DNA of 45,615 bases from Acidobacteriota bacterium (lineage in GTDB: Bacteria > Actinomycetota > Acidimicrobiia > Acidimicrobiales > Palsa-688). The position numbers and the translations under genes were made by a program. A model generated the notes under the pieces. The model saw only the letters and a list, made by a program, of their open reading frames with translations, was not told the origin of the DNA and searched no databases. Location: positions 1 through 45,615 of the forward strand of contig JAGWSF010000005.1 in NCBI GenBank assembly GCA_028876385.1. The letters are read 5' to 3'. Positions 1-7,748 of this stretch are shown here, one piece after another; within the stretch, counting starts at the first letter, position 1, and every line of letters begins with the position of its first letter.

Positions 1-462
1 ATCCGCAACCGCAAGATCGGCTTCGTCTTCCAGAGCTTCAACCTCATTCCCCGGACCACCGCCCTGGCCAACGTGGAGCTCCCCCTCGGCTACGCCGGGG
101 TACCCGCCCGGGAGCGCCGCCAGCGGGCCATGGACGCGCTGGAACTCGTCGGCCTGGCCGATCGGACCCGTCACCTCCCGAGCGAGATGTCGGGGGGCCA
201 GCAGCAGCGGGTGGCTGTGGCCCGGGCCATCGTGACCAACCCGTCGCTGATCCTCGCCGACGAGCCGACCGGCAACCTGGACACCCGCTCGAGCGAGGAC
301 ATCATGGCCATCTTCGATCAGCTCAACCGGGCCGGGCGCACCGTGGTGCTCATCACCCACGAACCCGAGATCGCCCGCCACACCCGGCGGGTGGTGCGCC
401 TGCGCGACGGCCGGGTCATCTCCGACGAGCGGGTCGACCAGGCACCGGCGGTGACCGGTTGA
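1..462 (+). CDS. ABC transporter ATP-binding protein (MacB/LolD type), 5' end outside the window
   Basis: The reading frame is open from base 1, so the gene starts upstream and the Walker A motif is not in the window. Visible in order are the Q-loop (FVFQSFNL), the ABC signature (MSGGQQQR), Walker B followed by the D-loop ([12 protein letters not shown]) and the H-loop (VVLITHEP). This is the standard nucleotide-binding half of the MacB/LolD/FtsE group, which energises FtsX-like permeases. The stop codon overlaps the TTG start of the permease gene (TTGA), so the two are translationally coupled and very likely form one transporter. Substrate is not visible; family members export peptides, macrolides or lipoproteins. 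Confidence 0.93.
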   Translation: MRNRKIGFVFQSFNLIPRTTALANVELPLGYAGVPARERRQRAMDALELVGLADRTRHLPSEMSGGQQQRVAVARAIVTNPSLILADEPTGNLDTRSSEDIMAIFDQLNRAGRTVVLITHEPEIARHTRRVVRLRDGRVISDERVDQAPAVTG

Positions 463-1685
463 ACATCGCCGAAGACCTGCGCAGCGCCCTGCGGGGCCTG
501 TCGAGCAACAAGCTCCGCTCGGCTCTGACGGTGCTCGGCATCTTCATCGGCGTGGGCGCGGTGATCATCGTCGTGGCCTACGGGAACGGGTCGTCGCAGG
601 CCGTTCAGAACCGCATCAAGGCCCTCGGAACCAACACCATCACCATCCTCAACCGGGGCCGCTTCGGCCGGGGACCGGCGACGGGGGGCACCCAGAGCCA
701 GGCCGCGACCATCACCTCCCAGGACGTGGCCAACATCTCCGACCCCAACCAGGCCCCCGACGTGCTGTCAGTGTCGCCGGTGCTCAACACCAACGGGACG
801 GCGTCCTACAGCGGCGCGTCCGACAGCGGCGTGAGCCTGACCGGGACCACGCCGACCTATCTGACCGCCGAGGACTATCAGGTGCAGGCCGGCTCGTCGC
901 TCACCACGCAGAACGTGGCCCACCACGACCAGGTCGCGGTGATCGGCCAGACCCTCGTGTCCGACCTGTTCCAGGTCGGACAGAACCCGATAGGCGCCGA
1001 AGTGTATTTCGGGTCAGTCCGGTTCCAGGTGGTCGGGGTCCTGGCCAGCAAAGCATCGGGGGTGGGAGCCGACCCGAACAACATCGCCCTGGTCCCCTAC
1101 ACGACGGCCCAGGATCTCCTCACCGGTTACACCAACAATTTCACCGAGCTGATCGTGCAGGCCCGGTCGGCGGGATCGGTCAACGCCGCCGAGCAGGAGA
1201 CGGCCGACATCCTCGCCTCGGCCAACCAGACCAGCGTGGCCAACCTCCCTTTCACCATCGTCAATGAAGCGACTCTGCTCGCCACCAGCGCCTCGACCAG
1301 CTCGACGTTCACCGTGCTGCTCACCGTGATCGCCGCGGTGAGCCTCCTGGTCGGGGGGATCGGGATCATGAACATCATGCTCGTCGTGGTCACCGAGCGG
1401 ACCCGCGAGATCGGCATCCGCAAAGCCATAGGCGCTCCGCGGCGGGCCATTCTCGGGCAGTTCCTCACCGAGGCGGTGCTCCTCTCGCTGATCGGGGGTC
1501 TGGCCGGGGTGGTGGTGGGCGTGATCGGCACCCATTTCCGCATCGCCGGGGTCAAGCCGGTGCCGACCACCGGTTCGGTGGTGGGAGCCTTTGCGGTGAC
1601 CGTGGCGGTCGGTGTGTTCTTCGGCTTCTACCCGGCCAGCCGGGCCGCCGCCCTGCGCCCCGTCGATGCGCTCAGGTACGAGTAA
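459..1685 (+). CDS. ABC transporter permease, MacB/FtsX family
   Basis: This 408-residue protein has the MacB layout: one N-terminal membrane segment (about residues 20-42, beginning after an amphipathic stretch with [13 protein letters not shown]), a long extracytoplasmic domain of about 220 residues, then three C-terminal membrane segments. The conserved [15 protein letters not shown] motif lies between the second and third. The TTG start at 459 is chosen because it overlaps the ATPase stop and gives the expected N-terminus. It should dimerise and pair with the upstream ATPase. The extracytoplasmic domain is rich in Ser, Thr and Asn, typical of actinobacterial members. No adaptor (MacA-like) gene is visible here, but it may lie upstream of the window. 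Confidence 0.93.
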   Translation: MNIAEDLRSALRGLSSNKLRSALTVLGIFIGVGAVIIVVAYGNGSSQAVQNRIKALGTNTITILNRGRFGRGPATGGTQSQAATITSQDVANISDPNQAPDVLSVSPVLNTNGTASYSGASDSGVSLTGTTPTYLTAEDYQVQAGSSLTTQNVAHHDQVAVIGQTLVSDLFQVGQNPIGAEVYFGSVRFQVVGVLASKASGVGADPNNIALVPYTTAQDLLTGYTNNFTELIVQARSAGSVNAAEQETADILASANQTSVANLPFTIVNEATLLATSASTSSTFTVLLTVIAAVSLLVGGIGIMNIMLVVVTERTREIGIRKAIGAPRRAILGQFLTEAVLLSLIGGLAGVVVGVIGTHFRIAGVKPVPTTGSVVGAFAVTVAVGVFFGFYPASRAAALRPVDALRYE

Positions 1686-1712
1686 GCAGCAGCAGAGCTA
1701 AGGACGAACGAG

Positions 1713-2309
1713 ATGGTTTTCATGGCCGACGAAGCTCCCGAGATGGAGATCCACCCGGAGGACCCCGACGACGAGTGGGTCACCCGCGAGAACACCGGTC
1801 GCTCCTTCCGGGTGCGTTATCTGACCGCCGGGCTGCTGGTCCTCGGCTTGCTCGGCGGGGGCTTCTGGGGCGGTGTGGTGGCCGAGAAGCACCACGGCAG
1901 CGGGACGTCGTCGGCCCTGTCCGCTCTGGCCAGCCGGTTCGCCGCGGCCCGGGGCGGCGGTGCCGGCACCGGGGGAGCCGGTGGCGGGCTGGGGGGCTTC
2001 GGGGGGGCGGGCGGAGCGGCGACGGCCGGTACCGTCATCGACGTCCAAGGTGACGTGGTCGACATCTCCGACTCGGCCGGCAACATCGTGAAGGTGACCG
2101 TCGGCCCCGCGACCCGGGTCACCCGCACGGCGACGACTCCGGTCAGCGGCCTGCAGATCGGCGACACGGTGATCGTGTCGGGCACCACCGGGGCGGGCGG
2201 CACGGTGCAAGCCACAGCGGTGCGGGCCAGCGCCGCCGGAAGCGCCACGGGGGCCGCCGCAGGGGCCGGCGGAAGCGGCGGGATACCCGGAGGGGTGGGC
2301 GGCGGCTGA
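1713..2309 (+). CDS. Membrane-anchored DUF5666-like protein
   Basis: The protein has 198 residues. An acidic cytoplasmic N-terminus of about 30 residues is followed by one membrane segment (about 36-56, YLTAGLLVLGLLGGGFWGGV), a Gly/Ala-rich linker, and a small beta domain (about 103-170, starting GTVIDVQGDVVDISD). That domain resembles DUF5666, a short OB-like fold of secreted bacterial proteins. The C-terminal 30 residues are again Gly/Ala-rich. The gene follows the ABC permease by 27 bases on the same strand and is probably in its operon, suggesting an envelope accessory role. Function is unknown. Starts at 1713 and 1722 are both possible; an AAGGA element a few bases upstream favours 1713. 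Confidence 0.7.
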   Translation: MVFMADEAPEMEIHPEDPDDEWVTRENTGRSFRVRYLTAGLLVLGLLGGGFWGGVVAEKHHGSGTSSALSALASRFAAARGGGAGTGGAGGGLGGFGGAGGAATAGTVIDVQGDVVDISDSAGNIVKVTVGPATRVTRTATTPVSGLQIGDTVIVSGTTGAGGTVQATAVRASAAGSATGAAAGAGGSGGIPGGVGGG

Positions 2310-2318
2310 TCGCCCTCC

Positions 2319-2412
2319 CATCGGGGTGTCTCTTGGCACCGGGGGGTCTCTTGGCATCCGGGTGTCTCTTGCCACCCGGGCGTTCCAGTCGCCGGGGTGT
2401 CTCTAGTCGCCC
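2319..2412. repeat. Short degenerate tandem repeat (GGTGTCTCTTGGCACC-like units)
   Basis: Four to five imperfect units of about 18-20 bases lie head to tail. The units begin GGGGTGTCTCTTGGCACC, GGGGGGTCTCTTGGCATCC, GGGTGTCTCTTGCCACCC, GGGCGTTCCAGTCGCC and GGGGTGTCTCTAGTCGCC. They fill the gap between two convergent genes, and the last unit contains the stop codon of the DUF3040 gene. The array could act in transcription termination or be a simple slippage product; neither can be decided from sequence. Confidence 0.6.
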
Positions 2413-2780
2413 TTGGGGGCCGCAGCCCGGCGGGCCGATCCGGCGGCGAGTCGCGAGCGCACCGTCTCGGCGACCAGACGTAGCCCGAGCAGTGCGAGGG
2501 CGGCCCCGAGCAGGGAGACCGCCAAGCCGGCGCTCAGCCCGACAGCCATGAGCAGGAATCCGACCAGCGCCAGGGGCGCGCCCCACACCCGATGAGCGAC
2601 GAGCGTGGCCCAGCCGCGGCGGGTCGCGACCTGGGCGGATCGGAGGGCCGGATGGACCCGCCACCTGGCCCGACCCCGCAGCCGGGCTGCCAGATGGGGG
2701 TCAGCCGCCACCGCCGCCGCTTCCAGATGGGCGAAAGCGGCCCGTTCAGCGGCATTTAGTCTTGCGTCCGGAGTGCTCAT
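2403..2780 (-). CDS. DUF3040 domain-containing membrane protein
   Basis: Starting at the internal ATG (2780), the protein has 125 residues. An N-terminal segment (LNAAERAAFAHLEAA, then ADPHLAARLR) matches the pattern of actinobacterial DUF3040 proteins, which begin with a short acidic helix followed by D-P-x-hydrophobic-A. Two hydrophobic segments (about residues 66-83 and 86-104) follow, then a basic C-terminus. A longer frame reaches 2855, but the upstream part reads through intergenic-looking sequence and lacks family similarity. DUF3040 proteins are small membrane proteins of unknown function, often linked to the envelope. It is divergent from ppgK. Confidence 0.72.
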   Translation of the reverse strand: MSTPDARLNAAERAAFAHLEAAAVAADPHLAARLRGRARWRVHPALRSAQVATRRGWATLVAHRVWGAPLALVGFLLMAVGLSAGLAVSLLGAALALLGLRLVAETVRSRLAAGSARRAAAPKGD

Positions 2781-2876
2781 CCCTCCACCCCTGTCCAGCT
2801 GGTCGTCACCAACATCGTTTTCCTTACCCATCGGCTCGAAATCCTGCGAACCCAAGGGTCACCTGGCCACAAGGAA

Positions 2877-2882
2877 TAGTCT
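2877..2882 (+). promoter_or_regulatory. -10 box of a probable leaderless promoter for ppgK
   Basis: TAGTCT fits the actinobacterial TAnnnT -10 consensus and is separated by six bases from the ATG at 2889. Transcription should therefore start at or next to the start codon. No Shine-Dalgarno sequence precedes this ATG, which agrees with a leaderless mRNA. Confidence 0.5.
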
Positions 2883-2888
2883 CGCGCG

Positions 2889-3872
2889 ATGGCCGCGATT
2901 ACAAGAGCAGAAGATTCTCTCGACACCCTCGCCATCGACATCGGTGGCACGGGGTTGAAAGCGTCGGTGCTGGACGGAACCGGCCAGATGGAGCATCCCC
3001 GGGTCCGGGTGGATACGCCCTACCCGCTGTCGCCGCAGAAGCTGGTTCTGGAGCTGCAGACCCTGATCGCCGGGTTGCCGTCCTTCGACCGCATCTCGGT
3101 CGGCTTCCCGGGCATGGTACGCAACGGTCGCATCCTGTCGGCTCCCCACTTCGTATCGCCCGACGGCCCGGGTGGGACGCCGGCCCCCAAGTTGGTGCGG
3201 GCCTGGCAGTCCTTCGACCTGGCGGCCGCCCTCGAGGACGTCACGGGCAAGCCCACCAAGGTGGCCAACGACGCCGACCTGCAGGGCGCGGCGGTGATCG
3301 AGGGCAATGGCTTCGAGTTGGTCGTGACCCTCGGGACCGGGGTCGGAACGGCCTTCTTCAGCCAGGGGCAGCTCCTCCCCCACCTGGAGCTGGCCCACCA
3401 CCCCCTGCGTCGCGGCAAGAGCTACAACGAGGTCCTCGGCGAAGCGGCCCGCAAGAAGACCGGCACCAGCAAGTGGCGGTCCCGGGTGTTCGAGACCGTC
3501 GAGGTCCTCCGGGCCCTGTGCTTCTTCGACCACTGCTACATAGGAGGAGGCAACTCGGCCCGTCTCGGCTCGGACCTCCCGGCCGGCGTGTCGGTGGTGG
3601 ACAATGCCGCCGGGATACTCGGGGGGATCAAGCTCTGGGAGGTCACCCGCGGTCAGGCCGGTGAGATGGCCAACGCCCGTCACCGCGCCGTGGCCACCAC
3701 TCCCCCGACGCCGCGCCGCACGCCGGTCCGGCGGCCCGCCACTACTTCGACCCCCCGGCCCACGCCGGTCCGTCGGGCTGCCACCACGACGAGTGCCACC
3801 ACCCCCGCTGTCTCCGACGCCACCCCGGCGGCGGTCACGCGGCGCCGCCGGGCTCCCGCCACCGGTTCCTGA
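2889..3872 (+). CDS. ppgK: Polyphosphate glucokinase (ROK family) with a basic Pro/Thr-rich tail
   Basis: Phosphorylates glucose to glucose 6-phosphate using inorganic polyphosphate and/or ATP. The phosphate-1 motif (AIDIGGTGLKASV, residues about 15-27) and phosphate-2 motif (TLGTGVGTAFF) of ROK/ASKHA kinases are clear. The PPGK-specific segment with H-H-P-x-R-x-G-K (LAHHPLRRGKSYNEVLG) and the DHCYIGGGNSARL motif are also present. The catalytic part ends near residue 260, which is the usual family length. The remaining 65 or so residues are low complexity, rich in Thr, Pro, Ala and Arg, with the repeated element TPVRR(P/A)ATT. This tail is not part of the known fold. The gene seems monocistronic with a leaderless promoter. 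Confidence 0.93.
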   Translation: MAAITRAEDSLDTLAIDIGGTGLKASVLDGTGQMEHPRVRVDTPYPLSPQKLVLELQTLIAGLPSFDRISVGFPGMVRNGRILSAPHFVSPDGPGGTPAPKLVRAWQSFDLAAALEDVTGKPTKVANDADLQGAAVIEGNGFELVVTLGTGVGTAFFSQGQLLPHLELAHHPLRRGKSYNEVLGEAARKKTGTSKWRSRVFETVEVLRALCFFDHCYIGGGNSARLGSDLPAGVSVVDNAAGILGGIKLWEVTRGQAGEMANARHRAVATTPPTPRRTPVRRPATTSTPRPTPVRRAATTTSATTPAVSDATPAAVTRRRRAPATGS

Positions 3873-3886
3873 CGGCGGTCACGCGG
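3829..3886. repeat. Direct repeat CGGCGGTCACGCGG flanking the ppgK stop
   Basis: A 14-base word occurs at about 3829-3842 and again at about 3873-3886. The first copy lies in the low-complexity 3' end of ppgK and the second just after its stop, in the short gap before the convergent pncB gene. It is probably a duplication connected with growth of the ppgK tail. Confidence 0.45.
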
Positions 3887-3907
3887 CTCCGGCCGGGCGT
3901 TGGCCTC

Positions 3908-5140
3908 CTACATTCGTTCGAGTAGAAGCAGCCGGTCCGGGCCCAGATCGGCCAGCGCCTGGCGGTGCCGCCGCCGGGCGGTCTCCAGATCGGGGTCCAC
4001 CAGGACCTCACCGTGACGGACCACTTCGTGGTGCAGGTCACGGCACCCCTCCGGGGAGGCCACCGGGCCGACGGCCACCACGTCGGTTCCGCCGTCAGCG
4101 CGTCTCCAGGCCCGCTTGCGCCCACCCACGGTGGCTTTGCCCGGGGAGCGCTTCTCCACCGGGCGCCCGTCCACCTCCACCAGCTTGTAGACGAACCCGC
4201 ACGTCGGGTGACCGCTGCCCATGACCACGCTGGTGCCGGCTCCGTAGGCGTCCACCGGGGTCGAACCCAGCCGGGCGATGGCGGACTCATCGAGGTCCCC
4301 GGTGACGACTATGGCCGTCCTGGTCGCGCCCATCGAGTCGAGCAACTGTCGGGCCCGCACCGCCTCCGCCCCGAGGTCGCCGGAGTCGATGCGGATGGCC
4401 CCGAGGTCGACACCGACTGTCTCGACCGCCGTCCGAATGGCCCGGGCCGTGTCGTAGGTGTCCACCAGGAGCGTGGTCGCGGCACCGAGGGTGGACACCT
4501 GAGCGCGGAACGCCTCCCGCTCCTCGTCGAAGAGCAACACGAAGGCATGGGCGGTGGTGCCCGCCGTGGGGACGCCGTAGCGCCGGCCGGCCTCCAGGTT
4601 GGAGGTCGACGCCAGGCCACCGATGTAGGCGGCCCGGGCGGCTGCTACGGCGGCCTCGGCCTCGGTCCGGCGGCTCCCCATCTCGATGACCGGGCGGTCC
4701 CCCGCAGCGGCCGCCACCAGGCTGGCCGCGGCCGCCACCGCGGAGTCGTGGTTGAGGACAGAAAGAGTCAGGGTCTCGAGCAGCACGGCCTCAGCGAAGG
4801 TGCCCGAAACGCTCAAAACGGGCGAGCCCCCGGTGTAGAGCTCCCCCTCGGCGTAGGCCGTTATCGACCCGGTGAAGCGGTACGTCTCCAACCACTCGAG
4901 AGCCCTTCGGGTGAGAAACCCCCGCTGTTCCAACCACTCCAGCTCGTCGGCGCCGAACACGAACCGCCCGAGGGCCTCCACCAGCCGGCCCAGCCCGCAG
5001 AACACCCCGTAGCGCCGCCCGGGCGGAAGGGCCCGGGTGAACACCTCGAACACGACCGGCTGGTCGGCCACTCCTGCGGCGAGGGCGGCGTCGAGCATGG
5101 TCAGCTCGTAGTGATCGGTGTGCAGGGCCTGGGAGGTCAC
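3908..5140 (-). CDS. pncB: Nicotinate phosphoribosyltransferase
   Basis: Converts nicotinate and PRPP to nicotinate mononucleotide in NAD salvage (Preiss-Handler pathway). Family landmarks are TDHYELTMLDAAL near the N-terminus with the substrate-binding Tyr, the ALPPGRRYGVFCGL segment, SRRTEAEAAVAAARAAY, GTTAHAF (the phosphohistidine region), RIDSGDLGAEA and the C-terminal AYGAGTSVV loop. The GTG at 5140 is preferred: it gives a GTGA overlap with the gatD stop, exactly like the murT-gatD junction, and yields 410 residues starting just before TSQALHTDHYE. A longer start at 5164 would overlap gatD by 28 bases. It is last in the murT-gatD-pncB unit. Confidence 0.95.
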   Translation of the reverse strand: MTSQALHTDHYELTMLDAALAAGVADQPVVFEVFTRALPPGRRYGVFCGLGRLVEALGRFVFGADELEWLEQRGFLTRRALEWLETYRFTGSITAYAEGELYTGGSPVLSVSGTFAEAVLLETLTLSVLNHDSAVAAAASLVAAAAGDRPVIEMGSRRTEAEAAVAAARAAYIGGLASTSNLEAGRRYGVPTAGTTAHAFVLLFDEEREAFRAQVSTLGAATTLLVDTYDTARAIRTAVETVGVDLGAIRIDSGDLGAEAVRARQLLDSMGATRTAIVVTGDLDESAIARLGSTPVDAYGAGTSVVMGSGHPTCGFVYKLVEVDGRPVEKRSPGKATVGGRKRAWRRADGGTDVVAVGPVASPEGCRDLHHEVVRHGEVLVDPDLETARRRHRQALADLGPDRLLLLERM

Positions 5141-5886
5141 CGCCGCCCCAGCCTCCGCCGCCATCCCGCCCCGGCCAGCACCGTCCCGAGGCGCTCCTGG
5201 CGCAATTCGTCGATCTCGGCGTCGTCGAGCGGTGCCACCTCGCCGACGACCCAGGACAGCAGCCGGTCGGCGAGGGCGGGGTTGCGGGCCAGCACCGGGC
5301 CGTGGAGGTAGGTGCCGATCACCTTGCCGGAGCGGACCCCGTCGGTGCCGCTGTCACCCCCATTGCCCCAACCGCGGCGGACCGCCCCGAGCGGGAGAGC
5401 CGATGGTCCGACCCGGGTGACGCCGGCGTGGTTCTCGTAGCCGGTCAGGACCGGCAGTCCGAGATCGGGAGCGGGGTCGACGACGATCTCGCCGACCATG
5501 CGCCGACCCTCCCCGGCCGCGGTGGTGCAGTCGAGCAGCCCCACCCCCGGGGTGGGGAGACCGTCGGGGCCGCTGAAGGTCCGCCCGATGATCTGCTGTC
5601 CGGCGCACACCGCGAACACCACCGCACCGCGGTCCACCGCTTGCTGCAAAGGCCCGTCGTCGCGACCGGCCCCGAGCTGGCGGGCAGCCTGGGCCTGGGG
5701 CAGGTCCTCCCCGCCTCCCACGACATAGATGTCGCAGCTCGTCGGCACCGGGTCGCCGGAGCGCACCGTCACCACCTCGCAGTCATGGCCCCTCCAGCGC
5801 AGCCGGGCGGCGAGTATGGCGGCGTTCCCGGAGTCGCCGTAGGTGCCGAGCAGGTCCGGGAAGAGCAGTCCGACCGAGACCGTCAC
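5137..5886 (-). CDS. gatD: Lipid II isoglutaminyl synthase, glutaminase subunit GatD
   Basis: The CobB/CobQ-like glutamine amidotransferase supplies ammonia to MurT for amidation of the second-position D-glutamate in lipid II. The protein is 249 residues from the GTG at 5886, which forms a GTGA overlap with the murT stop. The N-terminus is typical (LLFPDLLGTYGDSGN, residues 8-21). The nucleophile is Cys94 in VFAVCAGQQIIG and the catalytic His is about 195 in GTYLHGPVLARNP. The frame stays open upstream through murT, but that part is an out-of-frame shadow. With murT it forms the two-subunit enzyme common in Gram-positive bacteria including Actinomycetota. Confidence 0.95.
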   Translation of the reverse strand: MTVSVGLLFPDLLGTYGDSGNAAILAARLRWRGHDCEVVTVRSGDPVPTSCDIYVVGGGEDLPQAQAARQLGAGRDDGPLQQAVDRGAVVFAVCAGQQIIGRTFSGPDGLPTPGVGLLDCTTAAGEGRRMVGEIVVDPAPDLGLPVLTGYENHAGVTRVGPSALPLGAVRRGWGNGGDSGTDGVRSGKVIGTYLHGPVLARNPALADRLLSWVVGEVAPLDDAEIDELRQERLGTVLAGAGWRRRLGRR

Positions 5887-7154
5887 GCCAGCAGGCCTCG
5901 AAGCTGCTGGAACGACGTGTAGTTGGCGACGACGTCGACCTCCGGAGCCCGCCCGGCGGCGACGGCCCGGGCGAGGTCGGGCTCGCGCACATGGTCCACC
6001 TCGGCGTAGTGCAGCCGCACCGCCAGGTCCCGGCTGCGTTCGCCGGTGGCCACCACGAAGCGGCCGCGCAACCGCTCGAAGGGCACGTCCCAGAGCCAGG
6101 AAGGGTCGCGGCCGTCGGCGATGCGGGCGTTGATGGCGATCACGACCGGGATGGGGGATGGGCGCAGGAAGTCGAACACCTCGAGCCACCCGGCCGGGTT
6201 CTTGGCCAGGAGGAGGCGGGCCCGTTGGCCGCCGGCGTCGACCACTGCGTAGCGGCCGACCACCTCCCGCAACGAGCCCAGGGCCGGGGCGCTGACCGAC
6301 GGAGCGGTTCCGAGGACCTCGGCCGTGGCCAGCGCCATGGCCGCGTTGGCCCGGTTGGCCCGCCCCGGCAGGTGGAGCTCGGGAGTAACCGAGGGACCAC
6401 CGGCCCAGACCACTTCGGCGCCTTCCATGCGCACATCCAACGCCGGCCGCTGCAGATCGCAGTCCCCGCAACGCCATCCCGAGCCGGAGTCGTCGAAGTC
6501 GATGCGACCACCGCACTGGGGGCAGCCCCCGGCATCGTCCTTCCAAGGCTGACCGGCTCCGACCCAGCGGACGCTCCCGGCCCGCCCGGCACCCCAGACC
6601 ACCAGCGGATCGTCGGCGTTGGCCACCACCGTCACCTCGGGATGGGACTCGAAGGTGCGCCGCCACAGGTTGGCCAGGGTGCGCACCTCGTTGTTGCGGT
6701 CCAGTTGGTCGCGGCTGAGATTGAGAAGCGCCACGGCCTGCGGCCGGGTGGCGTCCACGACGCGGGCCAGCCACGCCTCGTCGACTTCGAGCACGGCCGG
6801 CCGCTCCGGCGCGCCGGCGGCCAGGGCCGCCACCAGGCCCGGTATCAAGTTGGCCCCGAGCAGGTTGGTGTCCACCCGGCCGGGTCCGCCCAGGGCGGCG
6901 GCGAGGAGGCTCGTGGTGGTGGTCTTACCGTTGGTGCCCGACACCAGAGCGACGGTCCGGCCCGCCGACAGCCTCCCGAGCGCCCTGGGGTCGACCAGGA
7001 GCACGGCCCGGCCGCCGATCACTGACCCGCTGCCGCGTCCCAGCCGGCGCGACACCCCCGCCGTGGCCGCTCCGACCGCGGCCGCCAGGCGGGTCCGGCC
7101 CGGCGGGGGGACCGGAGCCGGTAGGTCGTGCAGGGAGTTGACCTTGGGCGCCAC
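5883..7154 (-). CDS. murT: Lipid II isoglutaminyl synthase, Mur ligase-like subunit MurT
   Basis: ATP-dependent subunit that activates the D-Glu carboxylate of lipid II. At 423 residues it has the Mur ligase P-loop (SGTNGKTTTT, about 72-81) and the central domain. A zinc-ribbon insertion with Cys211, Cys214, Cys229 and Cys232 (CPQC and CGDC) is characteristic of MurT. The C-terminal DUF1727 domain carries DGRDPSWLWD (about 347-356), whose Asp is part of the catalytic site in studied MurT enzymes. Start is GTG at 7154, with a TACCCT -10-like box ten bases upstream. It is translationally coupled to gatD. Confidence 0.95.
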   Translation of the reverse strand: MAPKVNSLHDLPAPVPPPGRTRLAAAVGAATAGVSRRLGRGSGSVIGGRAVLLVDPRALGRLSAGRTVALVSGTNGKTTTTSLLAAALGGPGRVDTNLLGANLIPGLVAALAAGAPERPAVLEVDEAWLARVVDATRPQAVALLNLSRDQLDRNNEVRTLANLWRRTFESHPEVTVVANADDPLVVWGAGRAGSVRWVGAGQPWKDDAGGCPQCGGRIDFDDSGSGWRCGDCDLQRPALDVRMEGAEVVWAGGPSVTPELHLPGRANRANAAMALATAEVLGTAPSVSAPALGSLREVVGRYAVVDAGGQRARLLLAKNPAGWLEVFDFLRPSPIPVVIAINARIADGRDPSWLWDVPFERLRGRFVVATGERSRDLAVRLHYAEVDHVREPDLARAVAAGRAPEVDVVANYTSFQQLRGLLA

Positions 7155-7164
7155 GATCCGAACG

Positions 7165-7200
7165 AGGGTAGCCCGCCGCCGCGGACCTCTCGGCTACCTT
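7165..7200. promoter_or_regulatory. Divergent -10 boxes for murT (minus) and doxX (plus)
   Basis: On the minus strand TACCCT (7170-7165) lies ten bases before the murT GTG at 7154. On the plus strand TACCTT (7195-7200) lies seven bases before the doxX ATG at 7208. Both fit TAnnnT, and the spacing suggests leaderless or near-leaderless transcripts. No convincing -35 hexamers are seen. Confidence 0.45.
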
Positions 7201-7207
7201 GGGCGCA

Positions 7208-7741
7208 ATGGCCGCCAAGTCACGATCCTCCCGAATCCCGACCGACAGCGCCTCGCTGCTCCTGCGCCTCACCATAGGCCCGATGCTGTTCACCCACGGG
7301 TACAACAAGGTGTTCGGCAAGGGAGGCATCCAGGGCACGACCGCCTGGTTCGAGGCCCTCGGCCTGAAGCCGGCCCACGTTCACGCCCGGATGGCGGCGG
7401 CGACCGAGATGGGGGCGGGGACCTTGCTGACCCTGGGCGCGGCCAGCCCGCTGCCCGCGGCGGCCACCATCGGCCTCATGGCCACTGCGGCGCGCACCGA
7501 CCACCGCGCCAAGGGCTTCTTCGTATTCAAGGGGGGCTGGGAGTACACGGGGGTCGTGGCCGCCGTCGCTGCGGTGATGGCCGCCCTCGGCCCGGGACGC
7601 CTGTCGTTGGACGCCGCCCGGGGTCGCCACCGGGCCGGCCTTCGCTGGGCGCTGCTGGCCGCGCTGATCGGGATCGGCTCGTCGGCCGGGCTGCTGGCGG
7701 CCAGCTACCACCCGGCCGAGAGCACCGAAGCCGAGTCCTGA
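7208..7741 (+). CDS. DoxX family membrane protein
   Basis: The protein has 177 residues and four predicted membrane segments. The DoxX signature region (LLLRLTIGPMLFTHGYNKVFGKGG) is close to the N-terminus, followed by FEALGLKP and the MGAGTLLTLG segment. DoxX-type proteins are small quinone-associated or redox membrane proteins; in mycobacteria a relative works with SodA and SseA in an oxidoreductase complex, but no such partners are adjacent here. ATG 7208 is chosen over the in-frame TTG at 7199 because a TACCTT -10 box would overlap the latter. It is followed eight bases later by the LigD-like gene, so the two may be cotranscribed. Confidence 0.85.
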   Translation: MAAKSRSSRIPTDSASLLLRLTIGPMLFTHGYNKVFGKGGIQGTTAWFEALGLKPAHVHARMAAATEMGAGTLLTLGAASPLPAAATIGLMATAARTDHRAKGFFVFKGGWEYTGVVAAVAAVMAALGPGRLSLDAARGRHRAGLRWALLAALIGIGSSAGLLAASYHPAESTEAES

Positions 7742-7748
7742 CCGACCG

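Noticed and set aside
2781..2855. N-terminal extension of the DUF3040 protein
   Set aside because: The extra 25 residues do not fit the family start, and the internal ATG is directly before the conserved acidic helix.
3965..5311. Plus-strand frame of 448 codons over pncB
   Set aside because: Antisense to a clear nicotinate phosphoribosyltransferase; composition is typical of shadow frames.
5887..6774. Upstream extension of the gatD frame
   Set aside because: It overlaps murT out of frame, and the gatD product begins cleanly at GTG 5886 with the family N-terminus.
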